Source of the DNA: JAXHTH01 sp034211115
GTDB taxonomy: Bacteria > Planctomycetota > Phycisphaerae > Phycisphaerales > SM1A02
NCBI GenBank assembly: GCA_034211115.1
Contig: JAXHTH010000345.1
Span: 1 to 20,040, forward strand
Direction: 5' to 3'
DNA length: 20,040 nt
Shown: positions 15,483-20,040 of the stretch, piece by piece
Layout of the letters: every line of letters begins with the position of its first letter
How positions within the stretch are numbered: the first letter of the stretch is position 1
Made by a program: the position numbers and the translations under genes
The notes under the pieces: model-generated
What the model was told of the DNA's origin: nothing
What the model saw: only the letters and a program-made list of their open reading frames with translations
The model's database searches: none

Positions 15483-16130
15483 TCACATCCGCTCACGGCT
15501 CGGACCCTCCCAGCGGACGAGGGTGGGCCGGCCGTATTCGTCTTCGCCGCCGTAGTGGTAGAGCCTGGGGACGACCGCCCGTTCCATGATCTGCTGCACG
15601 AAGATGACCTCGAAGCCCTCGCCGGACGGGGCGGGGCGCGTCTGAACGATCACCCGTCGGGGCTGCTCGCTGAGCACGATGCCCTCCTCGCGTCCCTTGT
15701 CCAGGTAGGACTGGAAGGCATCGCGGGCGGTGGGAAAACCCGCCACATTCGTGGTGGGCGTCGTATCCGGCCCGCCCTGCGGAGCGTTCGACGCCGGCCC
15801 GAGATGCGTCGCCCAGGCGAGGAGGATGACCGCCGCCACCGCCCAGCCCAGCCACGCCGGCACGCGCGGAAACGGATGCACACCGGCCCCTTCGCGCGCT
15901 GCCGAAGACGCCTCGCCACCGGCGCCGGCCGGCAGCCCGACGCGCTCGGCCACCGCGCCGGCCGACTCCATCAGCTCGGCCAGGGATCGCTGATCGCGCT
16001 GCGCCCGGCCGAGCTCGCGCCGCACCCGCGGCTCTTCCGCGGCCAGCGCCACGAGCCGATCCCATTCCTCATCGCAGGCTTCACCCTGCACGCACCGGGA
16101 AATCAGCAGGTCCTTTTCGATCTCGTTCAT
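15483..16130 (-). CDS. Membrane anti-sigma-like protein
   Basis: A 215-residue protein encoded directly after the sigma factor with an ATGA overlap. Residues 1-60 are a charged helical domain (MNEIEKDLLISRCVQGE; EEWDRLVALAAEEP) in the position and style of anti-sigma N-domains, though the zinc HxxxCxxC motif is absent. Residues 89-110 are a membrane helix (AWLGWAVAAVILLAWATHLG). Residues 115-215 would be periplasmic. Family recognition is weak; the call rests on gene order, topology and N-terminal character. Confidence 0.65.
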   Translation of the reverse strand: MNEIEKDLLISRCVQGEACDEEWDRLVALAAEEPRVRRELGRAQRDQRSLAELMESAGAVAERVGLPAGAGGEASSAAREGAGVHPFPRVPAWLGWAVAAVILLAWATHLGPASNAPQGGPDTTPTTNVAGFPTARDAFQSYLDKGREEGIVLSEQPRRVIVQTRPAPSGEGFEVIFVQQIMERAVVPRLYHYGGEDEYGRPTLVRWEGPSRERM

Positions 16131-16780
16131 GGCGTGGCTCGCTTGAGGGCAGAGTTGGCGGACGGCGGTGCGGCAGGGCGATGACCGGCCCCTCGCCGCT
16201 TGGTGTCCGCGGATTCGTCTCCGTCGGGGCGTCCCTCCCGCAGCATGCGCCGCGCCCGGGCAATGCGCGTGTCCACCGTGGGGGGCGGGATGTCCAGCAG
16301 CGCGGCGATCTCCCGGCTGCGCATCCCCCGCATCGCGCGCAGCAGCAGCGGCTCGCGATAGGCCTCCGGAAGTTGCGCGACGCGATGAAGCATGTCGCCG
16401 AGCTGCTCGTTCATCGCGAGGCGATGTTCATCTCCGCCGCGGCCGGGAAGATGATCGTGCGGAGGCAGTTCGCCGCGCGGGCGGTACTTCCCGTTGCGGC
16501 CGGCGGCGCGGGCCGCGTTGAGCGCGATCGTGCGCAGCCAGGCTCGAAAGCTCGACTCGTCCCGCAATGTGTCGATTCTGCTCACGAACGTCACCGCGAC
16601 CTCCTGGAGCAGGTCCTCCAGGTCCTCGAAGCTCGGCTTGTGGGCGAGCAGCACGGCGGCGATCCACCGCCGATCACGCTCCCACAACGCGCGCATCGCG
16701 TCCGGATCACCGGCCTTCGCTGCGGCGACGAGCACCTCGCCCGTCGGGGCGTCCGAGACGAATTCCGAAACGCCGGACAT
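16127..16780 (-). CDS. ECF-type RNA polymerase sigma factor
   Basis: A 217-residue sigma-70 family protein with regions 2 and 4 only. Region 2 covers about 25-95, with FEDLEDLLQEVAVTFV matching the DAEDLVQEVF core and FRAWLRTIALNAAR following. Region 4 covers about 125-183: LPEAYREPLLLRAMRGM then the helix-turn-helix REIAALLDIPPPTVDTRIARARRML. The tail after 183 is basic and low in complexity. The frame is open to 17251, but the ATG at 16780 has AAGGAG five bases before it and gives the normal length; the earlier part would overlap rnc. The anti-sigma gene overlaps its stop. Confidence 0.9.
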   Translation of the reverse strand: MSGVSEFVSDAPTGEVLVAAAKAGDPDAMRALWERDRRWIAAVLLAHKPSFEDLEDLLQEVAVTFVSRIDTLRDESSFRAWLRTIALNAARAAGRNGKYRPRGELPPHDHLPGRGGDEHRLAMNEQLGDMLHRVAQLPEAYREPLLLRAMRGMRSREIAALLDIPPPTVDTRIARARRMLREGRPDGDESADTKRRGAGHRPAAPPSANSALKRATP

Positions 16781-17028
16781 ACACGCTCCTTGCCCGATGA
16801 AGATGCGCCGCGCGCGGCAATCTGCCCGCCACAAACGCGGAATTCGACGATTGAGTCCTACCGGCGGGGCGGCGATCCGGTTCGGTGTGCCCGATGATCG
16901 TGCTCGACGATGCTGATCGGCCGCCGTCGCGAGCCGGGGGCGGGTTCCGGGCGTCGAGGCCGCAGGGCGAGTCCACGGGCCGCGGGACCCGTTGCCGCGC
17001 GTCCGTTTCCTGGGGCCGGGGACGAGTT

Positions 17029-17061
17029 CCGGGGGCCGGGGGCCGGGGGCCGGGGGCCGGG
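17029..17061. repeat. CCGGGGG tandem repeat
   Basis: Four exact 7-bp CCGGGGG units plus CCGGG, ending one base before the rnc stop codon. The G-runs could form a quadruplex on the plus strand. The 281 bases between the sigma start and the rnc stop otherwise hold no gene; the sigma promoter must lie there. Confidence 0.7.
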
Positions 17062-17814
17062 TCAGTCCGCCGCGGCGCTCTCCCGCTCCTTCTCCGATCG
17101 TCGGAGCTCGATCTCCCCGCCGTCCAGGCGCTCGGCCAGGCCCAGCTCGATGAGGGCGGCGAGGGCGGCCTGCTGCTCGGCCTGCTTCTTCGACGCGCCC
17201 CAGCAGGAGGGGAAACGACGCGGGCCGATCTCCACGCAGATCTCGAAGCACTTGGCGTGGTCCGGACCCTTCTCGTCCAGAATCAGGTACTGCGGCGACA
17301 TCTCCAGCTCGCGCTGCACCGCCTGCTGCAGCGCCGATTTGAAGTTCTGCTGATGACCCGAGCGGTCGGCGCGCTGGATGCGGCCTTTCATCCGGCTGAG
17401 GATGAACTCTCGCGCCACGTCCAGCCCGCCGTCCAGGTACAGCGCGCCGACCAGTGCTTCATAGACCGCGGAAATCACCGAACGCGGAAGCTCCGCCCGG
17501 CTGCTCATCCCCTTGCCCGTGCGCAGCAGGTCACCCAGCCCCATCTTCTCCGCGACCGTGGCGCAGGTCGCCCGGCTGACCACGGCGGATTTGATCTTCG
17601 TCATCTCCCCCTCGAGCAGATGCTCGTAGTTGGCGAAGAGATAATCGCAGACGACCATCCCCAGGATGGCATCGCCCAGGAACTCCAGCCGTTCGTTGCT
17701 CTCCAGCCGATCGTCGACCAGCGACGCGTGGGTCAGGGCGCGCTTGAGCAGCGCGCGGTCGGCGAACTCGTGCCCCAACAGCTCCTCAGCGGTTCGGATT
17801 TCTTCCTCGGTCAT
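17062..17814 (-). CDS. rnc: Ribonuclease III
   Basis: A 250-residue double-strand-specific endoribonuclease that matures rRNA and other structured RNAs. The signature NERLEFLGDA (40-49) supplies metal ligands Glu44 and Asp48. The second cluster SAVYEALVGALYLDGG (115-130) keeps Glu119 but has Ala116 where the family usually has Asp (E. coli Asp114). The dsRNA-binding domain spans about 157-226 (NFKSALQQAVQREL; ASKKQAEQQAALAAL). The frame is open to 18072, but the ATG at 17814 gives the normal family start (MTEEEIRTAEELLG); no strong Shine-Dalgarno precedes it. A TAGAAT -10 box lies 174 bases upstream. The acidic tail after 230 is not conserved. Confidence 0.93.
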   Translation of the reverse strand: MTEEEIRTAEELLGHEFADRALLKRALTHASLVDDRLESNERLEFLGDAILGMVVCDYLFANYEHLLEGEMTKIKSAVVSRATCATVAEKMGLGDLLRTGKGMSSRAELPRSVISAVYEALVGALYLDGGLDVAREFILSRMKGRIQRADRSGHQQNFKSALQQAVQRELEMSPQYLILDEKGPDHAKCFEICVEIGPRRFPSCWGASKKQAEQQAALAALIELGLAERLDGGEIELRRSEKERESAAAD

Positions 17815-18226
17815 GACAGCCCGTGCGCTCTGGAAGGACAACGCCTGCCGGCCGGCCCAGGACCTGCCGGCGGACACGTGCACGCTCTGGCGGACGGGCT
17901 TTCCAGAGGCCCTCCGGTGGCGAGGGGCGACTGGAAAGCTCGACCGACGGGTCCGACGAGACCCGGCGCTCCATCCATCCACTATCGATTCTATCGACCC
18001 GCCGGGCCAAAGAAACCGGCCGGGTCCCGGATTGATTGTTCCGGGATCGAATCCCGCCGCGACAGGTCCCATAGCGCGGCGTCGACCGGAACCGCCGCGG
18101 CGGTTGTCCTCTCCCCCGGTGGCGGGTGACCGTCTCCGCGGCTACCCTACCGGGTTCCGTCACCCGGGCCGGAAGAGGGCCTTCCCCCGGGCCGGTCCCC
18201 ATCGTCCCCCCAGCGAGAGGCGAGCC
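17815..18226. other. Divergent regulatory region between rnc and rpmH
   Basis: These 412 bases contain no convincing gene. They hold a TAGAAT box facing rnc, a small perfect palindrome CGGGAT-CGA-ATCCCG at 18042-18056, and two copies of CCCGGGCCGG around 18165-18195 in what would be the rpmH leader, with a GGAAG / CTTCC hairpin between them. Confidence 0.4.
17988..17993 (-). promoter_or_regulatory. Possible -10 box for rnc
   Basis: Minus-strand TAGAAT within a CTATCGA direct repeat. It implies a leader of about 160 bases before the rnc ATG. No good -35 is visible. Confidence 0.3.
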
Positions 18227-18361
18227 ATGCACTATCCACGTCGGGTCAGCAAGATCCAGCGCGTCCGCAGACTCGGCTTCCGGGCCCGCATGAAGACGAA
18301 GGCGGGCCGGAGGATGATCAACCGCAAGCGTCGCAAGGGTCGTCGCCTGAGCGGGGTCTGA
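18227..18361 (+). CDS. rpmH: Ribosomal protein bL34
   Basis: A 44-residue basic protein. The core LGFRARMKTKAGRRMINRKRRKGRRLS matches bL34's GFRARM, K-GR and RR-KGR pattern, and the length is typical (44-46). The N-terminus is MHYPRRVSKIQRVRR instead of the common MKRTFQPS, a lineage variant. GAGAGG lies six bases before the ATG. It stands alone: rnpA, the usual partner, is not downstream, where aroK ends 32 bases away on the other strand. bL34 sits in the large subunit near the exit tunnel. Confidence 0.93.
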   Translation: MHYPRRVSKIQRVRRLGFRARMKTKAGRRMINRKRRKGRRLSGV

Positions 18362-18393
18362 GCCACGTCTGCCGCCGTCCCCGGCCGCGCGGC

Positions 18394-18948
18394 CTACGCT
18401 TCACCCCCACCCGGGGCCGCCGGGGCGAGTCCCAGCATTCTCATCACGTCTCTGGCCACCGCCCGCGGATCCGGATCCGAGGCGTCGCAGATCACGTCGG
18501 CCAGCGCCTCGTAGGTCGGCTCTCGTCGCCGAAGCACGGCGGCGATCTCCTCCGTCACCGACGTCCCCGTCAGGCTGGGGCGATCGCCCGGCACCGCCCG
18601 GAGCCGACGTGTGAGCACGTCGAGCGGGCATTTCAGATACGCCACGCGGATCTGTCCGGCCGCCCGTCCCGCTTCGATCCGATCCCGGGCCGCGTCGATC
18701 ATGGGCACCCCGCCGCCGAGGGCGATGATCCGGGTGTCGCCGGCGAGGGTCTCCCGCAGGGCATCGAGCTCCGCCGCCCGCCACGCCGACTCGCCGTGCG
18801 CGTCCCAGATCCCGGTGATCGTCGGCTCCGCGAAGCGCCCCTGCACCCGATCGTCCAGATCGACGAAACGCCGGCCGCACCGCTCGGCCAGGAGAAGGCC
18901 GACCGTCGTCTTGCCGCATCCGCGTGGTCCGATGAGAAGAACGTTCAT
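18394..18948 (-). CDS. aroK: Shikimate kinase
   Basis: A 184-residue kinase that phosphorylates shikimate with ATP, the fifth step of the route to chorismate. The Walker A motif is GPRGCGKTT (7-15). Shikimate-binding Asp is in DLDD (30-33), with GESAWR (52-57, normally GExxFR) and GGG (78-80). The lid has GDRPSLTG (121-128). Length is typical. Only a weak Shine-Dalgarno precedes the ATG. It follows the PilZ gene by 82 bases, with a TATGAT box between, so it may have its own promoter. No other aro gene is in view. Confidence 0.92.
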   Translation of the reverse strand: MNVLLIGPRGCGKTTVGLLLAERCGRRFVDLDDRVQGRFAEPTITGIWDAHGESAWRAAELDALRETLAGDTRIIALGGGVPMIDAARDRIEAGRAAGQIRVAYLKCPLDVLTRRLRAVPGDRPSLTGTSVTEEIAAVLRRREPTYEALADVICDASDPDPRAVARDVMRMLGLAPAAPGGGEA

Positions 18949-18992
18949 GGCGCGATCCGGTGCGCACGGCGATGGCGCCGCGCCTCCGGCCG

Positions 18993-18998
18993 ATCATA
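18993..18998 (-). promoter_or_regulatory. Possible -10 box for aroK
   Basis: Minus-strand TATGAT, 45 bases before the aroK ATG, in the gap after the PilZ gene. No -35 was identified. Confidence 0.3.
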
Positions 18999-19030
18999 TC
19001 TCGATGCGCTGGGGGCGCCGCGCCGCCGTC

Positions 19031-19411
19031 TCAGGCGGCCGCCCGGAGGTGCTCGCCGCCCACGTAGCGAAGCAGGCGCTGGCGATCCTCATCCGCCAGG
19101 AATCGCGTGAACTGGACGGCCAGCCGCCGCGCGGCGGGATCGTCCTCGGCATCGTGCACCCACACGACCCGGCCGGACGCGAAGACGCTGTTCGCCTCCC
19201 CGGGCAGTCGGAGGCAGACGGCGAGCCGCTCGCCCAGTTCCAGGGGCCGATCGAGTTCGATCCGCGCCCCGGAGATGCTGATGTCGTAGGCGTGCCCGTC
19301 CAGCGTGTGCAGCGCCATTCCTTCCACACGCTGCACCGTGACGCCGGCGCATCCCGGCTCCAGCCGGAACCGCGGATGCTCGCGCTGATCGGAGTCGGAT
19401 GACCGGGCCAT
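19031..19411 (-). CDS. PilZ-domain protein
   Basis: A 126-residue stand-alone PilZ domain, the c-di-GMP receptor fold. Both ligand motifs are present: RxxxR as REHPR (10-14) and DxSxxG as DISISG (43-48). The rest is the expected beta-barrel (RIELDRPLELGERLAVCLRL; SVFASGRVVWVHD) and a C-terminal helix with ALA-rich end. The frame is open to 19489, but the ATG at 19411 has GGAGG eight bases before it and gives a compact domain. It probably acts by binding a partner; the target is unknown. No diguanylate cyclase or motility gene is in the window. Confidence 0.88.
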   Translation of the reverse strand: MARSSDSDQREHPRFRLEPGCAGVTVQRVEGMALHTLDGHAYDISISGARIELDRPLELGERLAVCLRLPGEANSVFASGRVVWVHDAEDDPAARRLAVQFTRFLADEDRQRLLRYVGGEHLRAAA

Positions 19412-19592
19412 GGGGGCGACCTCCAGGAACGGGAACGGGGGAGCGACCCGCGACCGCGGGCCCGCCTCTGCTGCCATCGGACGAATCACCCGTGAGCTTT
19501 ATCGCCCCTGCGCGGCTCCCGGGAGATTCCGTTCGCCCCCGCCGTCCTCATCGCTCATCGCCGGGACCGGCCCGGGCGTTTCCACGCGGGGC

Positions 19593-20040
19593 TCAAGGGC
19601 GTTCCGTGCTGATCGCCGATCCCTGATCCCTGATGGCTGATCCCTCCGTCTCTCTCGTCGCGAGCAGGTGGATGCTCACGCCGTTGATCCGCACACCCAG
19701 GGCGTCGCCGACCTCGCGAAGCAGCTCGTCGGGAAGGCGTTTCATCAGCTTTTCGCTGAGATGCGCGGGCAGGTCTTCGATCTCCGCCGTCTCCGGGAAG
19801 CGAACGTGCAGATGCCACTCGGTGTCGGCATCGTATCGGCAGCAGCCGTTGGACATGGGCATGCGCTGCACGAGCCCGGCGGTGCAGAGCGCCTCCAGCG
19901 CGTTGTACACGGTGGCGAGGCTGAGCTTCTCCATCCCGGGCCGGACGATCCGGTACAGCTCCTCGGCCGTGGGATGGCTGTGACTCTCGCGCAGGGCCTC
20001 GAACACCGCCATGCGCTGACGCGTGCACCGTAGACTATGC
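19593..20040 (-). CDS. Fur-family regulator, 5' end beyond window
   Basis: A winged-helix metalloregulator of the Fur/PerR family. The Met at 20012 is unlikely to be the true start: the frame continues upstream as SLRCTRQRMAVFEAL, the normal 'LRxTxQR' N-terminal helix, so the start lies beyond the edge. The DNA-recognition helix is KLSLATVYNALEAL. The metal region is altered: WHLH is present, but the CxxC of the structural zinc site, expected just after it, is replaced by FPET, and no CxxC pair follows at the C-terminus. Iron, peroxide or zinc response cannot be told. The last residues (SAIRDQGSAIS) come from a 7-bp tandem repeat. Confidence 0.82.
   Translation of the reverse strand, partial: HSLRCTRQRMAVFEALRESHSHPTAEELYRIVRPGMEKLSLATVYNALEALCTAGLVQRMPMSNGCCRYDADTEWHLHVRFPETAEIEDLPAHLSEKLMKRLPDELLREVGDALGVRINGVSIHLLATRETEGSAIRDQGSAISTERP
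19610..19644. repeat. Five 7-bp units at the 3' end of the Fur-family gene
   Basis: Units TGATCGC, CGATCCC, TGATCCC, TGATGGC, TGATCCC on the plus strand. They are translated on the minus strand as the non-conserved tail of the regulator, close before its stop. Confidence 0.65.

Noticed and set aside
15403..15486. Longer start (GTG, GTGA overlap) for the PDZ protein
   Set aside because: It would put 28 charged residues before a perfect signal peptide that has its own ATG and ribosome site.
18042..18056. Possible tRNA T-arm (CGGGATCGAATCCCG)
   Set aside because: The T-loop lacks the TTC start, and no D-arm, anticodon arm or acceptor pairing fits upstream; best seen as a small palindrome.
16885..18129. 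414-codon open frame on the plus strand
   Set aside because: Runs opposite rnc and through the CCGGGGG array, with no recognisable domain.
1..20040. CRISPR array, rRNA, tRNA or replication origin
   Set aside because: No regularly spaced repeats with unique spacers, no recognisable RNA gene, and no DnaA-box cluster were seen; rpmH alone does not mark an origin.

Overview
The window is GC-rich (strong G/C at third codon positions), gene-dense bacterial chromosome. The gene content suggests a planctomycete, probably of the Phycisphaerae type: a divergent short bL34, an extended ValS, an ECF sigma/anti-sigma pair, Tat- and lipoprotein-rich exported proteins, and REP-like hairpins of a GCACGGGCG/CGCCCGTGC type. 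That placement is an inference from memory of these families; no rRNA or other marker is present to prove it.

Layout. Positions 1-3573 (minus strand): a truncated DUF6398-like protein, a Tat-exported amidase and a secreted endonuclease/exonuclease/phosphatase-family protein, with a REP-like hairpin between the last two. Positions 3775-8073: a small lipoprotein (+), a large S41 carboxy-terminal processing protease (-) with its own terminator, a one-helix membrane protein (+) possibly read from a leaderless mRNA, and a TPR lipoprotein (-). Positions 8105-14235 (plus strand): valS, a lipoprotein with an HExxH metallopeptidase motif, and a metallophosphoesterase/GNAT pair overlapping by ATGA. Positions 14255-16780 (minus strand): an apparent operon of ECF sigma factor, membrane anti-sigma-like protein and secreted PDZ protein, closed by an intrinsic terminator. 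Positions 17062-20040: rnc (-), rpmH (+), aroK (-), a PilZ protein (-) and a Fur-family regulator (-) that runs off the right edge.

The outstanding feature is in valS. An apparently intact REP-associated tyrosine transposase (RAYT, Y1/HUH type), with its flanking REP hairpins, lies inside the valyl-tRNA synthetase reading frame, and the frame stays open from the HIGH motif through the transposase to RMSKS and the C-terminal coiled coil. The inserted stretch is about 220 residues and would sit between the editing-domain side and the second half of the catalytic core. A second low-complexity repeat, five 8-bp units, lies in frame further along the same gene. One more copy of the REP family lies about 7 kb away at 2455-2480.

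Most other genes are ordinary housekeeping (translation, RNA processing, shikimate pathway) or envelope functions. Several starts were moved inward from the longest open frame because a signal peptide and a Shine-Dalgarno sequence agree on a later codon. Probable -10 boxes recur as TACACT, TATACT or TAGAAT.
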